DNA of 64,000 bases from RH-chloro-G1 sp003670575. GTDB taxonomy: Bacteria > Chloroflexota > Dehalococcoidia > UBA2979. The notes beneath the pieces were generated by a model. That model did not search any database. It saw nothing but the letters and a program-made list of their open reading frames with translations, and was not told the origin of the DNA. The DNA is taken from NCBI GenBank assembly GCA_947499615.1, contig CANMOP010000009.1, forward strand, positions 15,548 through 79,547, in the 5' to 3' direction. Of this stretch, positions 17,171 through 26,018 are shown piece by piece (position 1 is the stretch's first letter; every line of letters begins with the position of its first letter). Made by a program: the position numbers and the translations under genes.

Positions 17171-17256
17171 TGCAGTGTCCCCTCAGCGCCTCAATGCAAC
17201 GATCGTAACAGTGCGCCAGCGGATGGGGCGCAGCGCAGCGCCAATCCTCGCCCCAT

Positions 17257-17286
17257 TTGTCATGCCAATGGGGAATCTGTTACTGT
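17257..17286 (+). promoter_or_regulatory. Candidate promoter and MraZ boxes upstream of the dcw cluster
   Basis: TTGTCA (17257-17262) and TACTGT (17281-17286) are 18 nt apart. Around them lie three ATGGGG boxes (17223, 17269, 17309) and a CCCCATT/AATGGGG inverted repeat (17251-17273). MraZ is known in other bacteria to bind TGGG repeats upstream of its own gene. Confidence 0.4.
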
Positions 17287-17347
17287 TTTGAGCGGTAACG
17301 GGGGCAAAATGGGGCACAACGCCCACCCTCGCCAGCGAGGCGGATTC

Positions 17348-17764
17348 GTGCGGTTCCTCGGGACATTCGAGCACACGCTGGACGAGCGTGGACGGGTTGC
17401 CGTCCCGGCGTCGTTCCGTGCCGCGTTCAAGGGCGGCGGGATGATCCGCCCGGGCGCCGAGGGCTGCATTGAGCTCTACACACCCGAGGCCTTCGAGGTC
17501 GAGGTCCAGCACCGCCTCTCCGGCGAGGACGAGTCCTCGCGCACGCTCAGCGCTCGACGCGCGCGGCGCAGCTTCTTCGCCGATGCCTATCCGGTGGATC
17601 TGGACGCGCAGGGCCGCATCGTGATCCCCCCGCTGTTCCGCGCCGCCGCCCTGTCGGACAACCGGGTCGCGGTGGTTGGCTGCGGCGATCGTCTTGAGAT
17701 CTGGGCGAACGAGCGCTGGGCCGCCGAGCGCGCCGCCATCGCCGCTGAGGAGGCGCGGGCATGA
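17348..17764 (+). CDS. mraZ: Transcriptional regulator MraZ
   Basis: First gene of the division and cell-wall cluster. It encodes a two-repeat AbrB-like protein that in other bacteria represses the dcw operon by binding TGGG direct repeats. The 138 residues start FLGTFEHTLDERGRVAVPASFR and carry the second repeat VDLDAQGRIVIPPLFRAAA. GTG at 17348 is chosen because families begin MF-LG-x-F/Y-EH and a GCGAGG lies 9 nt ahead; an ATG at 17309 is the longer alternative. It overlaps rsmH by 4 nt (ATGA). Confidence 0.93.
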   Translation: MRFLGTFEHTLDERGRVAVPASFRAAFKGGGMIRPGAEGCIELYTPEAFEVEVQHRLSGEDESSRTLSARRARRSFFADAYPVDLDAQGRIVIPPLFRAAALSDNRVAVVGCGDRLEIWANERWAAERAAIAAEEARA

Positions 17765-18735
17765 CCAGTCGCTCCTCCAACTCACGCACCCCCCGCCACG
17801 AGCCCGTGATGCTGCGCGAGGCCGTCGAGGCGTTGGCAGTGAAGCCGGGCGGCCGTTATGTCGACGCCACGATCGGCCTCGGTGGGCACTCCCGCGCGAT
17901 CCTGGAGGCGGCTCCGGACGTGCGCCTGCTGGGCATCGACCAGGACCCGCAAGCCCTCGAAGCCGCCCGCGAGCGGCTGGCCCCCTTCGCCGGTGCCGCG
18001 CAGTTGGTGCACGGCAACTTCGAGGCGATTGCCGACATCTGCGAGGCGCACGACTTCGTCCCGGTGGACGGCGTGTTATTCGACCTCGGGGTGTCCTCGC
18101 TGCAACTCGACACGCCGGGACGAGGTTTTTCGTTCCAACGTGATGAGCCCCTCGACATGCGGATGAACCCGGATGCCGAGGTCACCGCTGCCGACATCGT
18201 GAATAGTTATGACGAGCAGCGTCTGGCGGCGCTGATCTGGGAGTACGGAGAGGAGCGACGGAGCCGCCAGATCGCACGCGCCATCGTGGAGCGGCGCCCG
18301 CTGCACACCACCGGAGCGCTGGTCAACGCAATCGAGCAGGCCGTGGGACGGGGCCGGGGACGTCAAATCAACCCCGCCACCCTGACGTTCCAGGCCCTGC
18401 GGATCGCGGTCAATCGGGAACTGGACATCCTGGCTGATTCGCTCTCTGCGGCCCACGGCCTGCTCGCCGGCGTTGGCTCTCGACTGGTGGTGATCTCCTT
18501 CCACTCGCTTGAAGACCGGGTGGTGAAGCAATATATGCTCAAGGAGTCAAGCGCTTGCCTATGTCCGCCTCGAACGCCGATGTGCGTGTGCGGCCACGTC
18601 GCGACCCTGCGACTGGTCGCCCGCGGCGCGCTGCGTCCCGGGCCGGACGAGGTGGGGCGCAACCCGCGCGCGCGTTCAGCGCGGTTACGGGTCGCGGAAT
18701 CGATTACCGCAACGGTTACGGGACGGGCAGCCTGA
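17761..18735 (+). CDS. rsmH: 16S rRNA (cytosine(1402)-N(4))-methyltransferase
   Basis: 324-residue SAM-dependent methyltransferase (MraW) acting on 16S rRNA C1402. Signature features are HEPVMLREAVEAL at the N-terminus, VDATIGLGGHSRAIL (SAM motif I), GIDQDPQALE, the FDLGVSSLQLD motif, and the C-terminal ISFHSLEDRVVK with paired cysteines (CLCPPRTPMCVCG). Second gene of the dcw cluster, coupled to mraZ by a 4-nt overlap and to the ftsL-like gene by TGATG. Length and motif order are standard. Confidence 0.97.
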   Translation: MTSRSSNSRTPRHEPVMLREAVEALAVKPGGRYVDATIGLGGHSRAILEAAPDVRLLGIDQDPQALEAARERLAPFAGAAQLVHGNFEAIADICEAHDFVPVDGVLFDLGVSSLQLDTPGRGFSFQRDEPLDMRMNPDAEVTAADIVNSYDEQRLAALIWEYGEERRSRQIARAIVERRPLHTTGALVNAIEQAVGRGRGRQINPATLTFQALRIAVNRELDILADSLSAAHGLLAGVGSRLVVISFHSLEDRVVKQYMLKESSACLCPPRTPMCVCGHVATLRLVARGALRPGPDEVGRNPRARSARLRVAESITATVTGRAA

Positions 18736-19178
18736 TGGCCGCAGTACCGCAATTCGCCGGACGGTCACGCACGGTCTCGATCCCGAGTCCGGCCCGCATC
18801 CCGCGCACGGTGCTCATCAGCATCACGATGATCGTGGTGGCTTCGGTCGGGCTGCTGCAGGTGCTGCAATCCAGCAACGCCGCGACGGCCGGCTACCAAC
18901 TCGCAGCCCTCGAGCGCGAGCGCACCGCGCTGGGAGCCGAGGTACGAGCGTTGGAGGCGGAGATCGCAAGTACCGCCGGACAGGACCAGTTGCGGCAGAT
19001 GGCCGTTCAGCGGCTGGGGATGGTGCCCGCGCAGCAAACAATCCGCATCGCGGTGGAGGCACCGGCCCCTGCGCTGCCAGTGTTGCCAGAGCGGTACGTC
19101 ATCCGGCCGCCGGAGGACACGGGTCCCTCGTTGGCCTGGTGGCAGCAGTTGCTGCGCGTGCTGCCCGGCTTCCACTAG
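18735..19178 (+). CDS. ftsL: FtsL-like division protein
   Basis: 147 residues: short basic cytoplasmic tail, one transmembrane helix (about 27-47, ISITMIVVASVGLLQVL), then a coiled-coil-prone region (ALERERTALGAEVRALEAEI) and a Pro-rich end. This is the architecture of FtsL, which recruits FtsI/FtsW with FtsQ/DivIC. Sequence identity in the family is always low, so the call rests on topology and on position between rsmH and the class B penicillin-binding protein. Start ATG overlaps the rsmH stop (TGATG). Confidence 0.8.
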   Translation: MAAVPQFAGRSRTVSIPSPARIPRTVLISITMIVVASVGLLQVLQSSNAATAGYQLAALERERTALGAEVRALEAEIASTAGQDQLRQMAVQRLGMVPAQQTIRIAVEAPAPALPVLPERYVIRPPEDTGPSLAWWQQLLRVLPGFH

Positions 19179-19246
19179 GCAGCGCTCATGCGCGCCGCAC
19201 GAGGACAGCAGCGCGCTGCGGAACACTGCGGCAGGGAGTAGTACGG

Positions 19247-21007
19247 GTGGCGGAGTCTCGACCAGACCATCTGACTCTGCGACACCGGGCGCTAGCGGTT
19301 GGCTTCGCGCTGGCCATGCTCGGGCTGACTTGGCGGCTGGTCAGCATTCAGATCATCGACCACCAGGAATACGCCGAGATTGCCACCGCCATGCACCTGG
19401 GCCCGGGCACCGCCAGCATTGCCGCACCGCGCGGCGCAATTCTCGATGCCACCGGCTTCCCGCTCGCAACGTCCGTCGACACGTGGGACGTGTACATCGA
19501 CACGTACCTGTGGAAGGAAACCACGAAGGCGCAGCAGGCAGCGGGCGAGCTCGCGCCGTCGCTCGGCATGAACCAGCGCGCAGTGTTCGCACTGGGGACG
19601 GCACAGCAACAGGGCGATCTCATCGTGCGTCGCCAGTTGCCGTACGACCTGGGCGTGCAACTCCGACAGCGCGATCTCTGGGGCGTACGGTTGCTCCCGT
19701 CGTCCCGCCGCATCTACCCGGAGCGAGACCTCGGCGGGCCGGTCATCGGCTACGTGGGGTTGGACGGCAAAGGGTTGTGGGGCGCCGAGGCTGACTTTGA
19801 ATCGATTCTGAGCGGCAAGCCCGGACTGCTGGCAAGCGAGCGCGATGGCCTCGGCCGCCCGATCTCCTTCGGTGGGCGCACCGAGACGGCGCCGATCCCG
19901 GGCGGCGAGGTGCAACTGACGATCGACCGTTTCATCCAGGGCATCGCGGAGCGCCGCCTCACAGAGGCGGTGGAGCAGTACCACGCCACCAGCGGCTCGA
20001 TTCTCGTGATGGATCCCAACACCGGCGCCGTGCTCGCGATGGCCTCCGCGCCTTCGGTGGGCCCTGCCACCGTGAACCTGAACGACCCGAAGCTCGCCGA
20101 TCGTGTCCGAGATCGTGTAATCACCGACCTGTATGAACCGGGCTCCGTCTTCAAGACGCTGACCACCGCCATCGCCATCGACAGCGGCAAGGTGACCCCG
20201 GAGTCGACGTACGTCGACACCGGCCGTGTCGTCGTCGGCACGTATCCGATCACGAACTGGGACTTCTCCGCGAACGGGCGGACAACGGTGCGGCAGTACC
20301 TGCAGAAGTCGCTGAACACCGGCTCGGTCTGGCTGGCGCAATCCGTCGGCGCGAAGGACTTCTACCGCTACCTGAATGCGTTCGGCCTGCGCGAGCAGAC
20401 GCACATCGGACTCGCAGGCGAGGCGGAAGGGCTGATGCGCCTGCCCAGCGATCCGAACTGGTACCCCGTCGACCTCGCGACGAACTCGTACGGTCAGGGG
20501 CTGGCGGTCACGCCGCTGCAGATGCTGACCGCCGTCAATGTCTTCGCGAACGGCGGACGGCTCATGCGGCCGTACGTGGTCTCTCGCATCGTCACCGGCG
20601 AGCAGGTGCGCACGTTCCAGCCGGTGGAAGTACGTCGCCCGGTCTCCGCACAGACCGCGAACACCGTCGGCGCGCTGATGCACGATGTCGTCGACAACGT
20701 GGAGTTGCACGGCGCGCAGACGAAGGGGTACGAGGTCGCCGGCAAGACCGGCACCACGCTGGTTTCCATCCCCACCGGCTACGACCTGGACTCGACCATT
20801 GCGTCGTTCGCAGGGTTCATCCCGTACCAGCACCCACGCGTCTCTGTGCTCGTGAAGATCGACCAGCCGACCGGCGGATTGAACCTCGGCGGTCAGGTGG
20901 CGGCTCCGGTCTTCGCGAAGGTCGCTGCCGATGTCATGCACTACTACGGCATCGCACCAGCGATCCCGGTCACGCCGGTGGGAGCGGCGCAGGCCGCGGC
21001 GCGATGA
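19247..21007 (+). CDS. ftsI: Class B penicillin-binding protein FtsI (septal transpeptidase)
   Basis: Peptidoglycan transpeptidase of the divisome. A single N-terminal helix (about 17-35) is followed by the pedestal domain with APRGAILDATG, then the transpeptidase with SxxK as SVFK (YEPGSVFKTL), SxN as SLN (KSLNTGS) and KTG as AGKTGTT. No PASTA domain follows. Start GTG 19247 has GGAG 8 nt upstream; a frame start at 19139 would overlap ftsL by 40 nt. 586 residues is a normal length. Coupled to murF by ATGA. Confidence 0.95.
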   Translation: MAESRPDHLTLRHRALAVGFALAMLGLTWRLVSIQIIDHQEYAEIATAMHLGPGTASIAAPRGAILDATGFPLATSVDTWDVYIDTYLWKETTKAQQAAGELAPSLGMNQRAVFALGTAQQQGDLIVRRQLPYDLGVQLRQRDLWGVRLLPSSRRIYPERDLGGPVIGYVGLDGKGLWGAEADFESILSGKPGLLASERDGLGRPISFGGRTETAPIPGGEVQLTIDRFIQGIAERRLTEAVEQYHATSGSILVMDPNTGAVLAMASAPSVGPATVNLNDPKLADRVRDRVITDLYEPGSVFKTLTTAIAIDSGKVTPESTYVDTGRVVVGTYPITNWDFSANGRTTVRQYLQKSLNTGSVWLAQSVGAKDFYRYLNAFGLREQTHIGLAGEAEGLMRLPSDPNWYPVDLATNSYGQGLAVTPLQMLTAVNVFANGGRLMRPYVVSRIVTGEQVRTFQPVEVRRPVSAQTANTVGALMHDVVDNVELHGAQTKGYEVAGKTGTTLVSIPTGYDLDSTIASFAGFIPYQHPRVSVLVKIDQPTGGLNLGGQVAAPVFAKVAADVMHYYGIAPAIPVTPVGAAQAAAR

Positions 21008-22419
21008 GTACGGCAGCCGTACTGGACACCTCCTTCGTACGCACCGCGCTCGGTGATGCCCTACTGCACTCGAGCGGCCCGCAGACGACGTTCACGCGCG
21101 CGGTCATCGACTCTCGACGCGCAGGGCCCGGCGACCTCTTCGTCGCGCTGCCGGGAGAACGCACGGACGGCCATGACTTCGCGGCGGACGCGGTGGCGCG
21201 TGGCGCGAGCGGCGTGCTGCTCACGCACGAGGTGACAGGCATTGGCGACAACACCGCGTGCTTCCTTGTCCCTGATGCGCTGACGGCGTTGCAAACGCTC
21301 GCGACCGCGTGGCGCGACGCGCTTCCGCACCTCGACGTGGTGGGCGTCACGGGGAACGTCGGCAAGTCCACCACGAAGTTGATCGCCGCCGCCCTGCTCG
21401 CGCCGCGCTACCGCGTGCAGGTCAACGAGGCGAACTACAACAACGAGATCGGCGTCCCGCTCTGCCTGCTGGAACTGCGGCCCGAGACCGAACGCGCGGT
21501 GATCGAGATGGGGATGTACACCACCGGTGAAATCGCGTTGCTGTGCCGCTGGACGCACCCGCGCATCGGCATCGTGCTCAACGTCGGCCCGGTGCATCTC
21601 GAACGCGCGGGCTCGCTCGATGTGATCGCGCGCGCCAAGCGGGAGCTGCCGGAATCGCTGCCCGCCGACGGCCACGCGGTGCTGAACGCGGACGACGCCG
21701 TGGTGCGTGCGATGGCCTCGCACACTCGCGCGCGCGTCTGGCTGTGCGGCACCGCGGAAGACGCCGACGTGCGCGGCACCGACCTCGACCGTCATGCCGC
21801 GAACGGGTTCGCGTTCACGCTGCGCTACCAGACGCACGCGCGCCGCGTGCACGTTCCGCTGCCGGGCGCCCATCTGCTTTCCAACGTGCTGGCGGCCGCC
21901 GCCGCTGCGCTCGCGGACGACGTGCCGTTCGAGGCCGTCTGCGATGCCATCGAACAACTCGAGGTACCGACACGCCTCGCCATCCACACGTTGCCGGGCG
22001 GCGTCACGCTGCTGGACGACACCTACAACGCCAGCCCGCTGGCCACCATCGCGGCGCTGGACCTGCTGGCGGAAACACCTGGCCGACGCATCGCGCTCCT
22101 CGGCGACATGCTGGAACTCGGCGACCTTGCGCCCAGCGAGCATGCGCGTGTCGGTCGGTATGCCGCGGGAATCGTCGACGCCCTCTACACCGTCGGCGAA
22201 CTCGGTCGGCTGTTGTCGGATGCCGCGCGCGCGGACGGCCTGGCGAACACAACCCACTGCACGACGAAGGACGCGGCGATCGATGCCCTGCGCGCAACGC
22301 TGCGTCCCGGCGACGTGCTGCTGGTGAAGGCATCGCGCGGGCTGGCGCTGGAGACAGTGGTACAGGCGTTGCGTGCGGACGCCGCCGGAACCGGCGCGGC
22401 GGGAGGCACAGACCGATGA
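21004..22419 (+). CDS. murF: UDP-N-acetylmuramoyl-tripeptide--D-alanyl-D-alanine ligase
   Basis: Adds D-Ala-D-Ala to the UDP-MurNAc-tripeptide, the last cytoplasmic step before lipid I. 471 residues with the Mur ligase ATP loop TGNVGKSTTK (usually GSxGKTTTK), the MurF-specific NYNNEIGVP and LDDTYNASPLA. The N-terminal domain carries VIDSRRAGPGDLFVALPGERTDGH. murE, which normally lies between ftsI and murF, is absent here. Coupled to ftsI and mraY by 4-nt overlaps on both sides. Confidence 0.96.
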   Translation: MSTAAVLDTSFVRTALGDALLHSSGPQTTFTRAVIDSRRAGPGDLFVALPGERTDGHDFAADAVARGASGVLLTHEVTGIGDNTACFLVPDALTALQTLATAWRDALPHLDVVGVTGNVGKSTTKLIAAALLAPRYRVQVNEANYNNEIGVPLCLLELRPETERAVIEMGMYTTGEIALLCRWTHPRIGIVLNVGPVHLERAGSLDVIARAKRELPESLPADGHAVLNADDAVVRAMASHTRARVWLCGTAEDADVRGTDLDRHAANGFAFTLRYQTHARRVHVPLPGAHLLSNVLAAAAAALADDVPFEAVCDAIEQLEVPTRLAIHTLPGGVTLLDDTYNASPLATIAALDLLAETPGRRIALLGDMLELGDLAPSEHARVGRYAAGIVDALYTVGELGRLLSDAARADGLANTTHCTTKDAAIDALRATLRPGDVLLVKASRGLALETVVQALRADAAGTGAAGGTDR

Positions 22420-23375
22420 CGTACGCCCTGCTCTGCGGCGGCTTCGCATTCCTGATCGCGCTGCTCGCGGGCCGGCCGGTGGTCGCAAAGTTGCGATCGC
22501 TCAAGCTCGGCAAGGCAATCTCCGAGGAAGGTCCGTCCACCCACCAGACCAAGTCCGGCACGCCGACGATGGGTGGCCTGCTCATCTTCGGCGCGGTAGC
22601 CATCGTCACTGCGTTCACCAACCCGCTGCAGCACCGCAGCATCCTGCTGCCGTTCGGCGTGGTGCTGGCAACCCTGCTCATCGGCGCGGTCGATGACCTG
22701 GGCACACTGGTCGGTCAGCGGCGGACCGGGTTGAGTTGGCGGCTGAAGTTCGGACTGATCGCGCTGCTCGCCGTGGGCGTGGCGCTGGTGCTGTACTTCG
22801 AACTGGATGCGCACAGCGTGAACATCCCGTGGTTGGGCAAGTTCGACATCGGCTACGCGTACATCCCGATCGCGGTCCTGACGATCTTCCTCACCACAAG
22901 CGCCGTGGCCGTGACCGATGGGCTGGACGGCTTGCTGGGTGGAACGGCGGCCGTGGCGTTCGCCGCGTATGCGGTCATCGCGTTCCTGCAGGAGCAGGCG
23001 TTCCTCGCGACGTTCTCGTTCACGGTGGTGGGCGCGCTGCTCGGGTTCCTCTGGTACAACGCGCACCCGGCCAGCGTCTTCATGGGCGACGCCGGCGCGC
23101 TGCCCCTCGGCGCCTCGCTGGCGACGGTGGCGCTGATGACCGGGCACTGGCTGCTGCTGCCGATCATCGGGCTGGTCTTCGTCGCCGAGGCTGCCTCGAC
23201 AGTGATTCAGATCGCCTACTTCCAGACCACCGGCGGCGGACGACTCTTCCGGATGACGCCGCTTCATCACCACTTCGAGCTGATCGGATGGAGCGAGCCT
23301 CAGGTGGTCATGCGGTTCTGGCTGTTCGGTATCGCCGGGGCGATGGTCGGCGTCGCGCTGGCGCTTGCGGTGTGA
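22416..23375 (+). CDS. mraY: Phospho-N-acetylmuramoyl-pentapeptide-transferase
   Basis: Polytopic membrane enzyme that transfers phospho-MurNAc-pentapeptide to undecaprenyl phosphate to make lipid I. 319 residues with about ten hydrophobic segments and all catalytic landmarks: SGTPTMGG, DDLGTLVG, the TDGLDGLLGG loop, NAHPASVFMGDAGAL and TPLHHHFELIGWSE. The start at ATG 22416 overlaps the murF stop (ATGA); the frame is open upstream but antisense-like. Followed 31 nt later by murD. Confidence 0.97.
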   Translation: MTYALLCGGFAFLIALLAGRPVVAKLRSLKLGKAISEEGPSTHQTKSGTPTMGGLLIFGAVAIVTAFTNPLQHRSILLPFGVVLATLLIGAVDDLGTLVGQRRTGLSWRLKFGLIALLAVGVALVLYFELDAHSVNIPWLGKFDIGYAYIPIAVLTIFLTTSAVAVTDGLDGLLGGTAAVAFAAYAVIAFLQEQAFLATFSFTVVGALLGFLWYNAHPASVFMGDAGALPLGASLATVALMTGHWLLLPIIGLVFVAEAASTVIQIAYFQTTGGGRLFRMTPLHHHFELIGWSEPQVVMRFWLFGIAGAMVGVALALAV

Positions 23376-23406
23376 ACACCCTGTGGGTAACAATGGCGCA
23401 TCTGCT

Positions 23407-24801
23407 ATGGCACATTCACCGAACTTCGAGGGGGCACGGGTGACGGTGGTCGGCCTCGGCATCGAAGGAGTCGACCTCGTGCGCTTCCTCACGTCCCGAG
23501 GGGCCACGGTCACGGTGTCCGACGCACGCACGCCTGAGGCGCTCGCAGTCCCCCTCGCCGCCATCGCGGACACTGGCGCGAAGCTCTCGCTGGGCGCGAA
23601 TCGGCCTGAGGACACCACCGGCGCCGACTTGGTTTTCGCCTCTCAGGGCGTGCCGCGCACGCTGCCGGCGCTGGTCGCAGCCCGCGAAGCAGGCGTCCCG
23701 ATCTCCTCGATGACTGCGCTTTTCCTTCAGAGCTGCCCGGCGCCGGTCGCGGCAGTCACCGGCTCGTCCGGCAAGACCACCACCACCGCCCTCGTGGGGG
23801 CGATGCTGGAGGCGGCGGGGGTGGACTTCGTCGTCGGCGGGAACATCGGCGTAGGGCTGCTGGGGCTGCTGGATCGCATCACGCCACAGACCACGGTGAT
23901 GTTGGAGCTCTCGCACACGCAGTTGGAGTCGGTGGATCGCAGCCCACATGTGGCGTGCATCACGAACGTCACGCCGAACCACCTGGACCAGTTCTCGTGG
24001 GATGAGTATGTGGCGCTGAAGCGCCGCATTTTCCAATTCCAGACCGCCGATGACATCGCCATCTTCAATCTGGACAACCCGGTCACCGCTGGATTCAGCG
24101 GCGAGGCCCCGGGACGGGTGTTGCAGACGTCGATGCTGCACGCCCTGCCGGGCGACGGCGTGGCGCTCTCAGGCGACGCGATCGTCCGCCGCGAGCACGG
24201 CACGCAGACGACGGTGCTGCAGCGCGATGACATCCGGCTGCGCGGCAGTCACAACGTCGAAAACGTGCTCTCCGCCGTCGCCATCGCCTCGCAACTGGGC
24301 GTGAGCGACCAGGCAGCGCGCTCCGCCGTGCGCGCCTTCACCGGCGTTCCGCACCGCCTGGAGACCGTCGACACGGTCGGCGGAGTCACTTATGTCAACG
24401 ACTCAATCGCAACCAGCCCGGAGCGAACACTCGCCGGGATACGATCGTACTCGGAGCCGCTGGTGCTGCTGCTCGGTGGGCGGCACAAGGCGTTGCCGCT
24501 CGACGATCTCGCGCGCGAGGCAGTCGCGCGGGCGCGCGCCGTCATCGCGTTCGGCGAGGCGGGCGAACTGTTCGCCACCGCTGTGCGCGCGGCACGGAGT
24601 GGCGAGCACCCGCCCGTCGAGCTGGTCGGCTCCGTGGAAGACGCCGTGCGTGCTGCCTCGCGATACGCGCAGGCCGGCGACGTGGTGCTCTTCTCCCCCG
24701 CCGGCTCGTCCTTCGACGCCTACCCGAACTTCGAGCGCCGAGGCAGCGCGTTCCGTGACGCGGTCGCGTCGCTGCGTGGCAACGCACGAGGTGCCCGCTG
24801 A
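23407..24801 (+). CDS. murD: UDP-N-acetylmuramoylalanine--D-glutamate ligase
   Basis: Adds D-glutamate to UDP-MurNAc-L-Ala. N-terminal Rossmann-like domain VTVVGLGIEGVDLVRFL, ATP loop TGSSGKTTTT, LELSHTQLE and TNVTPNHLDQF (catalytic His region), and the C-terminal HRLETVDTVGGVTYVNDSIATSPE with LLLGGRHK are all typical. ATG at 23407 is chosen (464 residues); a frame start at 23365 would overlap mraY. Stop overlaps the ftsW start (TGATG). Confidence 0.96.
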   Translation: MAHSPNFEGARVTVVGLGIEGVDLVRFLTSRGATVTVSDARTPEALAVPLAAIADTGAKLSLGANRPEDTTGADLVFASQGVPRTLPALVAAREAGVPISSMTALFLQSCPAPVAAVTGSSGKTTTTALVGAMLEAAGVDFVVGGNIGVGLLGLLDRITPQTTVMLELSHTQLESVDRSPHVACITNVTPNHLDQFSWDEYVALKRRIFQFQTADDIAIFNLDNPVTAGFSGEAPGRVLQTSMLHALPGDGVALSGDAIVRREHGTQTTVLQRDDIRLRGSHNVENVLSAVAIASQLGVSDQAARSAVRAFTGVPHRLETVDTVGGVTYVNDSIATSPERTLAGIRSYSEPLVLLLGGRHKALPLDDLAREAVARARAVIAFGEAGELFATAVRAARSGEHPPVELVGSVEDAVRAASRYAQAGDVVLFSPAGSSFDAYPNFERRGSAFRDAVASLRGNARGAR

Positions 24802-26018
24802 TGGCCCGCACCACACCTCGACCCGACTCGTTCCGCATGCGTGCGCACGGACCGGACTACGGCCTGCTGGCGATCGTCGCCGCTCTCGGGATCATCGGAC
24901 TGATCACGGTGTACTCATCCTCGTACGCGCTGGGATACGCGCAGTTCCAGGACGCGAACTACTTCGTGAAGCGGCAGGCGGTCTTCCTCGTCATCGGGTT
25001 CGGCGTCCTGATCATCGCGATGATGACGGACTACCGGTTACTGATGCGGACAAGTCCGCTGCTGATGCTCATGGCGCTGATCGGACTGACGGCGGTGCTG
25101 ATTCCCGGCATCGGCATGACGCAGAACGGCGCTCATCGCTGGATCGCCCTCGGGCCGCTGCCAGCGCTGCAGCCGAGCGAGTTCGCGAAGTTGGCGGTGC
25201 TGATTTACATGGCCGCATGGCTGACAGCCAAAGGCGATCAGGTGCAGGACGTCTCGCTGGGAGTGATGCCGTTTGTGACAATGGTGGGTCTCATTGGCGC
25301 GCTGATCATGCTGGAGCCCGATATGGGCACCGCGGTGATCGTGGCGGCGATCACCGGAACGCTCTTCTTCGTCTCCGGCGCGAAGTGGACGCACCTCGGT
25401 GCCGTCGTCGGCAGCGGGTTGCTCCTCGGCGCCATCCTGATCATGAGCAGCGGCTATCGGGCGAGCCGCATCCTCTCGTTCACCTCTGCCGAGGATCACG
25501 CAGACGGAGTCGGTTTCCACACGCTGCAATTGATAGTCGCCTTCGGCTCAGGCGGGATCTTTGGTCGCGGGCTTGGCGTGTCCCGACAGAAGTTCTTCTA
25601 CATCCCCGGCTCACATACAGATGGCGCACTCGCGATCATCGGTGAGGAGCTGGGGTTCATCGGCGTCATGCTGGTGCTCGCGCTGTTCACCTACCTGCTC
25701 TGGCGCGGACTGAAGATCGTGCAGCGCGCCCCCGACCAGTTCGGGTCGCTGTTGGCGATGGGCGCGCTGTCGTGGATCGCGTTCCAGTTCGTCATCAACG
25801 TCGGCGGCGTCACTCGCGCGATCCCGCTCACGGGCATTCCGCTGCCATTCCTGTCCTACGGTGGCTCCGCGCTCATCGCCACATTGGCCGCCATGGGCGT
25901 GCTGCTGTCTGTCTCGCGCTACTCCGCAATCGTCGACCCCGAACGCGAGGCGCCGACCCGTGGAGTGCTGCGATCGATCGGCCTTGGTTCGGCCGGCGCG
26001 ATGGGCAGGGCGCAATGA
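24801..26018 (+). CDS. ftsW: Septal SEDS glycosyltransferase FtsW
   Basis: Peptidoglycan polymerase of the SEDS family that works with FtsI at the septum. 405 residues with about ten transmembrane helices; visible signatures are HRWIALGPLPALQPSEFAKL, MLEPDMGTA, the extracellular loop GRGLGVSRQKFFYIPGSHTD ahead of AIIGEELGFIG, and GIPLPFLSYGGS. Located between murD and murG, the usual ftsW position rather than that of rodA. Coupled on both ends by short overlaps. Confidence 0.96.
   Translation: MARTTPRPDSFRMRAHGPDYGLLAIVAALGIIGLITVYSSSYALGYAQFQDANYFVKRQAVFLVIGFGVLIIAMMTDYRLLMRTSPLLMLMALIGLTAVLIPGIGMTQNGAHRWIALGPLPALQPSEFAKLAVLIYMAAWLTAKGDQVQDVSLGVMPFVTMVGLIGALIMLEPDMGTAVIVAAITGTLFFVSGAKWTHLGAVVGSGLLLGAILIMSSGYRASRILSFTSAEDHADGVGFHTLQLIVAFGSGGIFGRGLGVSRQKFFYIPGSHTDGALAIIGEELGFIGVMLVLALFTYLLWRGLKIVQRAPDQFGSLLAMGALSWIAFQFVINVGGVTRAIPLTGIPLPFLSYGGSALIATLAAMGVLLSVSRYSAIVDPEREAPTRGVLRSIGLGSAGAMGRAQ

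Noticed and set aside
19292..20941. Long minus-strand frame antisense to ftsI
   Set aside because: No recognisable pattern and fully covered by a penicillin-binding protein with all catalytic motifs.
21061..22488. Long minus-strand frame antisense to murF
   Set aside because: Low-complexity Arg/Gln-rich translation lying wholly opposite a well-conserved Mur ligase.
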